A stretch of 57,595 nucleotides of DNA from Spirochaetales bacterium (GCA_012523305.1 JAAYIV010000001.1:1-57595); one strand, 5' to 3'. Shown: positions 1 through 7,857, counted from the first letter of the stretch. Made by a program: numbers and translations. The notes: a model not told the origin generated them from the sequence alone.

Positions 1-770
1 CTTTCATACCCAAGATACATTCCAAGATAATTGTCGAATCCACGGATTGAAATCGTCGGAACTCCGTTTCGTACATCTTTTTCCCACAAGTCAAACACAT
101 CACAAAGGAACTTCCCGTATTGTTGCGGCGTCACCGAGAAATCAGCAGCCTGGCGTTTCCCCGTGGGGTCAGTTTCTACACAGGGAATGAACTGCAGATA
201 GGTAAAGCCGAGGGATTTCAGATATTCATAGGTTTCCTTTCCGTATTGTGCCGAGTAATTGTTGACCACCGATATCGCATTGACCGCCACATCGTTGGCC
301 AACATCTCTTTAGCAACCTGCTCAACTTTATGGTGAGATCCTTTTCCTGCAAAATCAAGACGGTAGTGATCGTGCACATGCTCAGGGCCGTCTATCGAAA
401 GACCTATGAGGAATGAATATTTCTTAAGAAAATCGATCCAACCTTGATCGATCAGGATACCATTTGTCTGTAATGAGTTTGAAACTCGCATCCCTTTGCC
501 GTATTGCGTCTGCAGTTCGACTGCCTGTTTAAAGAAATCCAAACCTGCCAATGTGGGTTCTCCGCCTTGCCACCCAAAAGACATTGCTGCACCTGGTCGA
601 CCCAATGCCTGGCGGATCATGATCTCCAACGTATCAAACGACATCCTATGACGAGTGCCGGAACCAAAGTATTCATCTTTGCAAGAATAGAAACAATACT
701 TACATGCTAAATTACAATCAGGGCCTGCTGGCTTAACCAGAAGGAATGAAAGGGGTTTTCTCATTTCCAT
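1..770 (-). CDS. Anaerobic sulfatase-maturating enzyme, radical SAM (partial, C-terminus beyond window)
   Basis: A radical SAM enzyme of the anSME family, which oxidises an active-site Cys or Ser of sulfatases to formylglycine without oxygen. Translation of the minus strand starts MEMRKPLSFLLVKPAGP and soon shows the CX3CX2C cluster motif (CNLACKYC) near residues 20-27. It is followed by SFGWQGGEPTLAG and LIGLSIDGPE, all typical of the family. About 256 residues are present and the C-terminal SPASM half, with its auxiliary clusters, lies off the left edge. No Shine-Dalgarno sequence precedes the ATG; a -10-like TATACT ends 6 nt before it, so the mRNA may be leaderless. No sulfatase gene is in the window, so the substrate is unknown. 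A peptide-modifying SPASM protein is a less likely alternative. Confidence 0.85.
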   Translation of the reverse strand, partial: MEMRKPLSFLLVKPAGPDCNLACKYCFYSCKDEYFGSGTRHRMSFDTLEIMIRQALGRPGAAMSFGWQGGEPTLAGLDFFKQAVELQTQYGKGMRVSNSLQTNGILIDQGWIDFLKKYSFLIGLSIDGPEHVHDHYRLDFAGKGSHHKVEQVAKEMLANDVAVNAISVVNNYSAQYGKETYEYLKSLGFTYLQFIPCVETDPTGKRQAADFSVTPQQYGKFLCDVFDLWEKDVRNGVPTISIRGFDNYLGMYLGYE

Positions 771-776
771 ATTGAG

Positions 777-806
777 AGTATATTGGCAACTCGTACTTTG
801 GTTCAA
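777..806 (-). promoter_or_regulatory. Candidate promoter of the sulfatase maturase gene
   Basis: On the minus strand TTGAAC (806-801) lies 18 nt before TATACT (782-777). The ATG at 770 follows 6 nt after the -10, so transcription would start at or beside the start codon. Found by eye. Confidence 0.35.
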
Positions 807-869
807 TACTACGTCTATTATTGCCTTTTTGACGTTCCACTGAAGTATCAATTCTGATAGGATGAAATC

Positions 870-1652
870 ATGACCTTCGTAATCTTTTTAGTGTGTCTTG
901 CAGCTTCAATTGTCGGAGCAGTCAGCGGTATCGGTGGCGGTGTGATCATCAAACCCGTCATGGATACATTCGGTTCATATTCCGTATCGACGATTAATTT
1001 CCTCACTAGTTTTACCGTTTTTTCAATGACTGCGGTCACTTTGCTTAGAAATCGCAATTCCGGGATAGTCCTTGAAAAAAAGACAAGCACTACCCTTGCA
1101 ATCGGAGGAATTGTCGGAGGGCTGGCAGGAAAACAACTCTTCGATGTATTGAAAGCAGGGTTCGGTAACGACAGACTCGTAGGAGCTACACAATATGTGG
1201 TACTCACCATCCTGACCGTACTGGTCCTGATATTCACTCTTTTTAAAAGTCACGTCAGACCTGCCAAACATGAACATGTCGTGTTCACCGGTTTTATTGG
1301 CCTCATGCTTGGCGGTCTCGCATCATTTCTCGGAATCGGCGGAGGGCCTATCAATATCGCCGTCCTCTACCTCTTCTTTGCGATGGATTCAAAGAAAGCT
1401 GCGTTAAATTCAATCTACGTGATTCTGTTTTCGCAGGCAGCCAATCTTTTGATGACATTTATCCAAAAAACCATACCGGAATTCGATCCGTTACTTCTTG
1501 CAGTGATGGTAACAGGTGGTATCGGAGGCGGCCTGATCGGTTCTTGGCTCACGAAGCGCCTTTCGCTGAAAGGTGTTGACTATCTGTTCAGCGCTGTGAT
1601 GGCAATTATTATTGTCATCAGCATTTTAAATTTCTTCAGATTTATCAGATGA
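870..1652 (+). CDS. TauE/SafE family membrane permease
   Basis: A 260-residue integral membrane protein of the TauE/SafE (formerly DUF81) family, thought to move sulfite, sulfonates or other organosulfur anions across the inner membrane. Two glycine-rich repeats mark the family: GAVSGIGGGVIIKP near residues 17-30 and GLASFLGIGGGPINIAVLY near 149-167. About seven or eight hydrophobic segments are visible. The start has AGGATG about 6 nt upstream. It diverges from the sulfatase maturase, which makes a sulfur link tempting but unproven, and is followed by the two chromate-transporter genes on the same strand. The substrate cannot be read from the sequence. Confidence 0.85.
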   Translation: MTFVIFLVCLAASIVGAVSGIGGGVIIKPVMDTFGSYSVSTINFLTSFTVFSMTAVTLLRNRNSGIVLEKKTSTTLAIGGIVGGLAGKQLFDVLKAGFGNDRLVGATQYVVLTILTVLVLIFTLFKSHVRPAKHEHVVFTGFIGLMLGGLASFLGIGGGPINIAVLYLFFAMDSKKAALNSIYVILFSQAANLLMTFIQKTIPEFDPLLLAVMVTGGIGGGLIGSWLTKRLSLKGVDYLFSAVMAIIIVISILNFFRFIR

Positions 1653-1671
1653 TTATAATAAGGTAGGCCAC

Positions 1672-2259
1672 ATGGAAGAACAACATACTATTGCGAAAGG
1701 AGCAAAACTCCTCTGGATATTGTTCAGATCAACGTTCACTCTGAGTGCCTTCACCATCGGCGGCGGGTATGTGATCGTACCGTTGATGAGAAAGTTATTC
1801 GTTGAAAAGTATAAATGGATTGAAGAGCATGAAATGCTGGATATGATAGCCATCGGGCAAGCAGCCCCGGGGGTGATTGCCGTGAATACATCGATCCTCA
1901 TCGGCTACAAGCTTGCCGGTGTATTGGGAGCGCTCGTTACCGTACTGGGGACGATCTTGCCACCGATGATCAGCCTCACCATCCTTTCATACATCTATGG
2001 AGCGATAAAGGACAATGTAATTATTCGCACATTGTTTTACGGTATGAGTATCGGAGTAGCCATCGTGATCCTTGACGCCGTGGTGAGTATGGGAAAGGCA
2101 ATTTTCGTGAAGAAAAAAGCCATCCCTATCGCAATGATGTTCATCGCATTCATCGTTGCTTACGTAGTAGGTGTTAATATCGTCTTCGTAATCCTCGGCA
2201 GTGCTCTCATCGGGATCGCTACAACATATCTTCTTGCTTCAAAAGGAGATTCAAAATGA
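1672..2259 (+). CDS. Chromate transporter family protein, first half (ChrA-like)
   Basis: A 195-residue membrane protein of the short-chain CHR family. These proteins come as adjacent pairs that together equal one long ChrA. The N-terminal signature TLSAFTIGGGYVIVPLMRK and the MIAIGQAAPGVIAVNTS segment (CHR proteins usually have QxxPGP at this place) are clear. It overlaps the next gene by four bases (ATGA), so the two halves are probably translated together as a heterodimer. The start is preceded by AAGGTAGG. CHR proteins export chromate in some bacteria; in an anaerobe with no other metal-resistance gene nearby, another oxyanion is equally possible. Confidence 0.85.
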   Translation: MEEQHTIAKGAKLLWILFRSTFTLSAFTIGGGYVIVPLMRKLFVEKYKWIEEHEMLDMIAIGQAAPGVIAVNTSILIGYKLAGVLGALVTVLGTILPPMISLTILSYIYGAIKDNVIIRTLFYGMSIGVAIVILDAVVSMGKAIFVKKKAIPIAMMFIAFIVAYVVGVNIVFVILGSALIGIATTYLLASKGDSK

Positions 2260-2834
2260 TTTATTTCGAATTGTTCTGGAGTTTCTTCCAAATCGGAATT
2301 TTAAGTTTCGGTGGCGGTTATGCCGCTCTCCCGCTGATTCAAAACCAAGTCGTTGATATTCGCGGCTGGCTAACACTGCAAGAATTCACCGATGTGCTCA
2401 CCATTTCCCAAATGACTCCCGGACCGATAGCGCTCAACGCCGCATCGTTTATAGGAACTCGCCTAGCGGGACCGTTGGGCTCTATTGTCGCCACAGTTTC
2501 AGACGTCCTGCCGGCTTTGATTATCGTCATGTTCCTCGCCTGGTTCTATTTCAAGTATCGGAGTATGCGTGTGATGCAAGGAGCTCTCAGCGGACTACGG
2601 CCAGCGGTGGTCGCTTTGATCGCATCAGCCGGATTATCGATTTTATTCACCGTATTATTCGGGAATAAAGAATTTCCTTCATCGTTGGACAATATCAAAC
2701 TCTACGCCCTGATAGTATTTATCCTCGGATTTATCGTGATCCGGATACGCAAATTGAATCCACTGGCAATGATTCTCGGATGTGGGGTGATTACAGTAGT
2801 ATTGAACCTGATTGGATTACCCATCGGTGTCTGA
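2256..2834 (+). CDS. Chromate transporter family protein, second half (ChrA-like)
   Basis: A 192-residue partner of the preceding gene, again a single CHR domain with ILSFGGGYAALPLIQNQV near the N-terminus and LTISQMTPGPIALNAASF near residues 48-65. The PGP motif is more canonical here than in the first half. The two halves overlap at ATGA (2256-2259), with AAAGGAG just upstream. It is tail-to-tail with the LarA-like gene, one base apart. Substrate is unknown; chromate or sulfate-like anions are the family's known substrates. Confidence 0.85.
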   Translation: MIYFELFWSFFQIGILSFGGGYAALPLIQNQVVDIRGWLTLQEFTDVLTISQMTPGPIALNAASFIGTRLAGPLGSIVATVSDVLPALIIVMFLAWFYFKYRSMRVMQGALSGLRPAVVALIASAGLSILFTVLFGNKEFPSSLDNIKLYALIVFILGFIVIRIRKLNPLAMILGCGVITVVLNLIGLPIGV

Positions 2835-2835
2835 A

Positions 2836-4215
2836 TTAATCGGCGATCGGAATCACATACGGTCCATCGCCGATCCAACTGATACTCATATCCTCTATGG
2901 TTGAACCTTCACGCCTGGCAATATCTTGTAAAGCTCCTCGGATCATTTCTGAATAGTGGTCACTCTTATCACCGCTTGCGATAAACGACTTGCCATTGAT
3001 TCCTGGCAATTGCTGCCAATCCTTATCATCAACCTGGGGAGCATAAAAATAGAGATGATCCATCCCTATTTTATCAAACACCTTAGCCCATTGTTGTACC
3101 TGCCACTGTTCGGGAATAAAAGTCCAAGAATCAGAGCATATCATGTGTTTGTAAGCTTGAGGGCCAATGATAGTGAGAAGGGACAGATTCGTCCGATAGT
3201 TCACCGATCCTATCGGATCAGCGCTATCGGTCAGATCTGCAATGATGATAAGGTAACCGCCTTTCTTCAATATTCCCATCGAGGCAACTGCACATTTTGC
3301 ACTTTGATAATGATTGATTCCTACGAACCCTGCATGGGTAATCACTACATCTGTTGCGTTGGCAGCGACTTGCACATCATTCTTGATGTGTTTCACCGCA
3401 GCTTCGTGAGCTTTTTGCAATTCTCCCGCGAAAACTCCGGTAAGGTGGAAGGCATGATCGACAGTGACATTGACTATAAAATCAACTTTGGCGGCCTTAG
3501 CCACTTCCAAGGCTTCTTGATGTACGGGATTGTTTTCGAGATTTAAATCTCTTGATTCAGGATCAGCCATCAATTCAGCACTATGAAAGACATAAGTTCC
3601 TTTCTCACCGATAATACCCGGACAGACTGCTTTTCTACCGCCCGAAGCACCTGCCATGAAATGACTTTCAACCAATCCCGTGGCAATCTTCAAATCTGCT
3701 TCCACAAACAATCTGTTCAACACAATATCCATGCCCCTGCTTGTTGTCCCGATACCGGTCAGCATCGACTCATCCTTGCAGTTATGGTTTGTAACAGGCA
3801 ATGGAAGCGCTAAGATTCTCGGATCGAGCATGTTGCGAATCTCTTCATCCTTTAGCGGCCGATGGGTTCCCGTAGCTATCAGTATGGTAATTTCAGATGC
3901 GGCATACCCTTGTTTAAGTAAAATATTCACAATCGGGAAAAGGATTCCTTCGTCTCCCTTGTATGGAACGGGACGTGTGTTATCCGAGATTATTATCGTT
4001 GCGGTGGCACGCCTACCCTTTTGTTCAAGACACTGCTTCATCTTGCCTTCTGCGATCATCATCAACGACGGACAGCCAACAGGATGGTGTAGCGCATCAT
4101 CGATAGCTTGGGGCGGATCTGCTAATCGGATCAGCTCTTTCAGTGAAATGACGTTGGTATGATCGGGTAATTCCAATGTACCGTACTTGGTTCCGAACGG
4201 GTTGTCCAGGCGCAT
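2836..4215 (-). CDS. LarA-like nickel-pincer racemase (DUF2088 family)
   Basis: A 459-residue protein of the lactate racemase LarA family, whose known members epimerise 2-hydroxy acids with a nickel-pincer nucleotide cofactor. Family residues are visible: SDNTRPVP with the DNTR motif at 78-81, ATGTHR with His118, VESHFMAG with His185, GGRK with Lys195 (equivalent of the lysine that attaches the cofactor), and His211. All catalytic positions therefore look intact. The start is preceded by GGAGG 6 nt upstream. No cofactor-synthesis genes (larB, larC, larE) are in the window, so either they lie elsewhere or this is a family member with another substrate. Its neighbours (DUF362 protein and Asp/Glu-type racemase) do not identify the substrate. 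Confidence 0.8.
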   Translation of the reverse strand: MRLDNPFGTKYGTLELPDHTNVISLKELIRLADPPQAIDDALHHPVGCPSLMMIAEGKMKQCLEQKGRRATATIIISDNTRPVPYKGDEGILFPIVNILLKQGYAASEITILIATGTHRPLKDEEIRNMLDPRILALPLPVTNHNCKDESMLTGIGTTSRGMDIVLNRLFVEADLKIATGLVESHFMAGASGGRKAVCPGIIGEKGTYVFHSAELMADPESRDLNLENNPVHQEALEVAKAAKVDFIVNVTVDHAFHLTGVFAGELQKAHEAAVKHIKNDVQVAANATDVVITHAGFVGINHYQSAKCAVASMGILKKGGYLIIIADLTDSADPIGSVNYRTNLSLLTIIGPQAYKHMICSDSWTFIPEQWQVQQWAKVFDKIGMDHLYFYAPQVDDKDWQQLPGINGKSFIASGDKSDHYSEMIRGALQDIARREGSTIEDMSISWIGDGPYVIPIAD

Positions 4216-4630
4216 GTGTTCCTCCGAAAGCCCCCCGGCCAGATGATATGACGAGTGTGGCTTACACGATTCTGATGAATTTATTTCGTATACGAGATGG
4301 TACTATCATGCATATTTCATGTCAATCGAAACTGACGATCTCGGTATTGTTTCCTTAGTACTGTCGATCACGGTGCGCTGTCTGAAAGTGAGAACCTTTT
4401 TCACCACATGATGGTTACCGGTTCTTGAGTCAAACATCTTTTGGAAGCGTATGAGACTTGATGCAAAAGAAAACTGCCCGGGAATTCTAAGAATTTTACT
4501 GAAAATAATACATATGCTATTATTGATTACCATGGAATGATCACTCGTTTGCTGCGAACCGGAGATAAAGAAGCTGGCAAACGTGTGCTCTATAACTTAA
4601 TCATGCGCTCCGGTTGTAAAGAGATACCGT
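4216..4630. other. Intergenic region between divergent LarA-like and DUF362 genes
   Basis: No convincing gene is seen in these 415 bases. The region should hold the promoters of both divergent genes. An 8-bp perfect inverted repeat (AACCGGAG at 4557-4564, CTCCGGTT at 4608-4615) ends 15 nt before the DUF362 start. A 37-codon frame from ATG 4537 overlaps that start out of frame and has no recognisable product. Confidence 0.5.
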
Positions 4631-5737
4631 ATGGCCCTCGATTCTCATGATATCGCGATCATCTATGGTTCTGATGCGAGAACGATGACACGGTCTTTAA
4701 TCGAACACGCCGATCTAAAGAATATGGTTTCCAACCGCGATGCCCATATTGTAATAAAACCTAATCTCGTCGTTGCCAAGAACTCCGGCGAAGGCGCGAC
4801 AACGCACGTCGAAATTGTCCAGACAATCGTGGAATATCTGTTAGCCCACGGCTTCACACACCTGTCGATCGCAGAAAGTGCTTGGGTCGGGGATGATACC
4901 CGCCGCGCTTTCTGCGTCAATGGCTACGAAGAGCTTTCAAAGAATACCGATATCCCATTAATAGACGTCAAACGCGATACGTACCAGATTATGAACAAAC
5001 ATGGCATCCGGATGGAAATATCCAAGACAATTATGGACTGCGATTTCCTCATCAACATCCCGGTGCTCAAAGGCCACTGTCAGACGCACATGACATGTGC
5101 TCTGAAGAATATGAAAGGGTGTCTTTCCGATAGATCAAAACGTCAATTTCATTCGATGGGCTTGCACACGCCGATAGCGACCTTGAACAGTATCCGTTGT
5201 GCAAATGTGGTTATCGTTGATAGCCTAAACGGTGATCTTGATTTTGAAGAAGGAGGCAATCCTGTTGCCACCAATAGGATGATGATAGGTCGCGATAGCG
5301 TCCTTATCGATGCACACGGAGCACGCCTATTAGGTTTTGACATCAAAGATATTTCGTACATCGCTCTGGCTGAACAGTTTGGGGTTGGTTCTGCCGATAT
5401 TACAAAAGCCAATATCGTTTATCTGAACAAGGATGAGATTAACAACTACTCGAGACCGATCGGGCGTGCCAGACAGTTGCTGCAACATGTCGATGAACGT
5501 TCTGCATGCAGTGCTTGCACGGGCAACCTTGTCCATGCGTTGGCCCGGCTCGACGAGCAACACTTACTTTCCAAATTGCAGGCCAAGATAAGTATCGGAC
5601 AAGAATTCAAGCATATCGCCAGCGACGGTATCGGAATCGGTCATTGCACGCGGTTGTTCGCCCACTCGGCATACGGTTGCCCGCCGGATGCCTTAACCGT
5701 TTTGAAATTTCTCACTTCCATCATTGTCGAGCAATGA
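4631..5737 (+). CDS. DUF362 domain protein
   Basis: A 368-residue DUF362 protein. The family is widespread in anaerobes, often alongside ferredoxin domains, and has no settled biochemical function. Recognisable features are IVIKPNLVVA near residues 40-50, the NIPVLKGHCQTHMTCALKN segment near 141-159, and a C-terminal part with two cysteine pairs, CSACTGN and GHCTRLF followed by YGCPPDA. These could bind an iron-sulfur cluster. The start is preceded by a weak AAAGAG. The last 45 bases overlap the 3' end of the racemase gene on the other strand. No function is proposed. Confidence 0.75.
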   Translation: MALDSHDIAIIYGSDARTMTRSLIEHADLKNMVSNRDAHIVIKPNLVVAKNSGEGATTHVEIVQTIVEYLLAHGFTHLSIAESAWVGDDTRRAFCVNGYEELSKNTDIPLIDVKRDTYQIMNKHGIRMEISKTIMDCDFLINIPVLKGHCQTHMTCALKNMKGCLSDRSKRQFHSMGLHTPIATLNSIRCANVVIVDSLNGDLDFEEGGNPVATNRMMIGRDSVLIDAHGARLLGFDIKDISYIALAEQFGVGSADITKANIVYLNKDEINNYSRPIGRARQLLQHVDERSACSACTGNLVHALARLDEQHLLSKLQAKISIGQEFKHIASDGIGIGHCTRLFAHSAYGCPPDALTVLKFLTSIIVEQ

Positions 5738-6376
5738 TTGTACCTCAGCGATACAGAGTGACGGACTGCTTACTACGACACGATTGCATATCGATGCGAC
5801 CCGATGCTCCATATGAGCCATCGATGCTTGGGAAAGGACGATAAGATCACAATCTTGAATCATTTTTGCCGTTTCAACGATCAGGATGTCGTGAAGCTCA
5901 GCATCACCCTGTGCCATCGCGTTTCGAGCTCCGGCACATAAGTACGGTTGCATTGTCACGTGTTTATTCAAACCTGCCGCATTCTGTTCTATTTTATCCA
6001 TCGTGGGACCGAAGGTGCTTTCCGAAGTCGCCATGATTGCGATATTGCTACCTTGCAGAGCCGCTTTTTGGCACATGGCATCATCGATAGCTACCAACGG
6101 TACCGAGATGGTGGGCCTTATCCGAGTCACGGCAGGTGTCAGTGTCGAACAAGTCACGACAATCACATCCGAATCTGCCATAAGTGCGTTATCAATGTCG
6201 TTTTGCAATCGTTTGAAATTAATATCTGAAAAATAACCTTTTGCCAGGGTATCCGCAAGAAGATATTCATCAAGAATATGTGAGATTTCAATATCACTAC
6301 CGATGTACTCTCGCATCTGTCGTTCAAAGCTGTCGATAAGGGTTCTTACCGTATGGATCAATGTAATGTGGCTCAT
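5693..6376 (-). CDS. Aspartate/glutamate racemase family protein
   Basis: A 227-residue protein of the Asp/Glu/hydantoin racemase superfamily, which normally uses two cysteines to swap a proton at an alpha carbon. The first is present in VVTCSTLTPA near residue 75. At the second site the sequence reads LIVLSQASMAHM near residues 181-192, so the usual cysteine is not there. This LSQAS form occurs in a branch of the family of unclear activity. AAGGAG precedes the ATG, and a clear promoter (TATAAT at 6403-6398) lies just upstream. The 3' end overlaps the DUF362 gene by 45 bp. True racemase activity is uncertain. Confidence 0.75.
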   Translation of the reverse strand: MSHITLIHTVRTLIDSFERQMREYIGSDIEISHILDEYLLADTLAKGYFSDINFKRLQNDIDNALMADSDVIVVTCSTLTPAVTRIRPTISVPLVAIDDAMCQKAALQGSNIAIMATSESTFGPTMDKIEQNAAGLNKHVTMQPYLCAGARNAMAQGDAELHDILIVETAKMIQDCDLIVLSQASMAHMEHRVASICNRVVVSSPSLCIAEVQSLLDNDGSEKFQNG

Positions 6377-6397
6377 CGCAATGCTCCTTGTAGTAGT

Positions 6398-6403
6398 ATT
6401 ATA
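6398..6403 (-). promoter_or_regulatory. -10 box (TATAAT) of the Asp/Glu racemase family gene
   Basis: A perfect TATAAT on the minus strand, with a TCGACA -35-like box 16 nt upstream. It is followed by AAGGAG and the ATG at 6376. Confidence 0.55.
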
Positions 6404-6513
6404 CCGGTAAGAACACGCGTGTCGAGCTTAGATTGCCATTACTATGGTGTAATAACTCGACAAAAAGTCTTTAAGATTGGTAGAATGGCCTATCCGAATT
6501 TTGTGGAGGAGCC

Positions 6514-7074
6514 ATGACACCGACGATGTACGTGATGATTGCGGTAGCAATCCTCATCACTGCTGGAAATATGACATTGCTATACCGAATGAAGAAAAAC
6601 AAACAAAAATCCGCACAAAAATATAATCAGTTGTTAGTAGATCTTCGAGATCGGACCATCGATATGATGGAGAAACACGAACTGCATTTCGATAGGACCT
6701 ATCCGCTGGTAACCGATAACGATCAGATGTATCTGATTTGTGTCGACACGAAGAAACGGATGGTATCGTATGCGGATAACCAAACCGTGACCATCATCGC
6801 ATGCGAAGACATAGAAGCAAGTAGCGTAGACATACGGTACGCCGAAGACAAACGTATCATCGAAAAGGTTGACTTGAATATCAGTTTGGCAAAACCGAAT
6901 GAAGCGATCGGCATTCCGTTGGGAACCCGCACGTTAAAAGCAAAAAGCATGGTCGGCAAATACATCGTGGATACGGCTACCCAAATGAATGACGTGCTTC
7001 AGCGTATCATCAAAAACGATCCTGCATACTTCGAACCGGAGGAGGAAACAGAGATTGGAAAGAAGAAGAAATAA
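6514..7074 (+). CDS. Small membrane-anchored protein of unknown function
   Basis: A 186-residue protein I do not recognise. Residues 4-24 form one hydrophobic segment followed by positively charged residues (RMKKNKQKSAQK), so the body (about 160 residues) is probably cytoplasmic. The soluble part is rich in charged residues and beta-prone stretches and ends in a lysine run (EEETEIGKKKK). GGAGGAG lies about 5 nt before the ATG, so the gene is well expressed in appearance. It stands alone between the racemase and the XRE regulator. Confidence 0.6.
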   Translation: MTPTMYVMIAVAILITAGNMTLLYRMKKNKQKSAQKYNQLLVDLRDRTIDMMEKHELHFDRTYPLVTDNDQMYLICVDTKKRMVSYADNQTVTIIACEDIEASSVDIRYAEDKRIIEKVDLNISLAKPNEAIGIPLGTRTLKAKSMVGKYIVDTATQMNDVLQRIIKNDPAYFEPEEETEIGKKKK

Positions 7075-7268
7075 GTAAGGAATGTACTCACTATGTAGTA
7101 TGTTCGTAAGACATATTCAAGCTCTTTTTTATTAAAGCGTCTTATCAATGCAACAATTACTTTAATGGTAATAATATTAATATATACTGAAAGAAATAAA
7201 TTAAGAAACCTCTGGTAAATCCTAAGGAAATTTCGTGGTGTTATAACTTACTTTATTACATTATTTAC

Positions 7269-7303
7269 CTAATATATTGTCATATTTCATGACAATATAT
7301 TAG
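7269..7303. promoter_or_regulatory. 15-bp perfect inverted repeat, probable operator
   Basis: Arm CTAATATATTGTCAT (7269-7283) is matched exactly by its reverse complement at 7289-7303, with a 5-base centre. The inner half-site TTGTCAT appears a third time at 7367-7373, over the presumed -10 region of the XRE gene. No T-run follows, so an operator is more likely than a terminator. Autoregulation by the XRE protein is an inference. Confidence 0.55.
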
Positions 7304-7341
7304 ATTTAAATAGAGTATCGTACCGGTTTTGCATCTAACTA

Positions 7342-7370
7342 TTTACAGAAATTAAAAACGGCTTTATTGT
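7342..7370 (+). promoter_or_regulatory. Candidate promoter of the XRE regulator
   Basis: TTTACA (7342-7347), 17-nt spacer, TATTGT (7365-7370). The ATG at 7377 begins 6 nt after the -10 box and there is no Shine-Dalgarno sequence. A TTGTCAT half-site overlaps the -10. Confidence 0.35.
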
Positions 7371-7376
7371 CATAAC

Positions 7377-7598
7377 ATGGACGTTGGAAAAGCGATTAGG
7401 GATTTGAGGATGAAAGCTGGACTCTCACAGGACAAACTCGTCGCCCAAACGGGGATTTCCAGAAGTCAGCTATACTTTATCGAATCCGGAAGATGCGTTC
7501 CAAGAGTCGAGACGATGGAAAAGATTGCTTCGGTGCTGAATGTGAAAGTCTCGGACATCATTATCTTAGCCGAGACACAGTATCCGACAAAACAATAA
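7377..7598 (+). CDS. XRE-family transcriptional regulator
   Basis: A 73-residue protein made of one Cro/C1-type helix-turn-helix domain. The recognition region is clear (LSQDKLVAQTGISRSQLYFI, residues 19-38, then ESGRCVPRVETMEKIASVL). There is no second domain, as is usual for short XRE regulators that dimerise and bind a palindrome. The long inverted repeat upstream and a third half-site over the presumed -10 suggest it represses its own gene. The start has no ribosome-binding site and may be leaderless. A candidate structured RNA follows immediately downstream. The target genes are unknown. Confidence 0.8.
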   Translation: MDVGKAIRDLRMKAGLSQDKLVAQTGISRSQLYFIESGRCVPRVETMEKIASVLNVKVSDIIILAETQYPTKQ

Positions 7599-7599
7599 T

Positions 7600-7804
7600 T
7601 GGCGTGCACATGTCAGTTATCCATCCTTGATGCTTGGGTCGCAGCCCTTGGAACAATAGGGCGTAGTGAGGAACACACGGATATATCTCATGTAAATGAG
7701 ATACTTGTGCCTCGTCACATTGTCTTACCGATGGTAACAATCGCACATCGGTTGGTAAGACATACAAACATTAATCCCCGGACTGCAATCTGCTCCGGGG
7801 ATTA
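7600..7804 (+). ncRNA. Candidate structured RNA ending in a terminator
   Basis: This stretch carries several base-paired elements in a row: GCCCT/AGGGC around 7644-7662, a GTGAGG/CCTCGTCAC helix enclosing the perfect TATCTCAT/ATGAGATA hairpin (7684-7703), GTCTTACC/GGTAAGAC (around 7732-7761), and a terminator stem (7772-7804). ATGTC near the 5' end can also pair with GACAT near 7760, which would close a long rod like 6S RNA. I cannot assign it to a family. It could instead be the 3' UTR of the XRE mRNA or the leader of the RpiR gene. Orientation is taken from the terminator. Confidence 0.35.
7772..7804 (+). terminator. Rho-independent terminator-like hairpin
   Basis: TAATCCCCGG (7772-7781) pairs exactly with CCGGGGATTA (7795-7804) across a 13-nt loop, followed by a short TTATTTG tail. 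It sits between the XRE and RpiR genes. Confidence 0.65.
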
Positions 7805-7822
7805 TTATTTGTCCACAGCTAT

Positions 7823-7851
7823 TTGCAGCGGTATGAAAGCAATGCTATAGT
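7823..7851 (+). promoter_or_regulatory. Candidate promoter of the RpiR-family regulator
   Basis: TTGCAG (7823-7828), 17-nt spacer, TATAGT (7846-7851). The ATG follows 6 nt later with no Shine-Dalgarno sequence between, so a leaderless mRNA is likely if this promoter is used. Confidence 0.45.
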
Positions 7852-7857
7852 TGTTCT

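Larger units (their letters stand above)
7075..7376. other. AT-rich intergenic region before the XRE regulator
   Basis: No gene is seen. The main content is the 15-bp inverted repeat at 7269-7303 and the presumed promoter of the XRE gene, both listed separately. Confidence 0.6.

Noticed and set aside
4306-4533. A 75-codon minus-strand frame between the LarA-like and DUF362 genes
   Set aside because: No ribosome-binding site, no recognisable domain, AT-rich intergenic composition.
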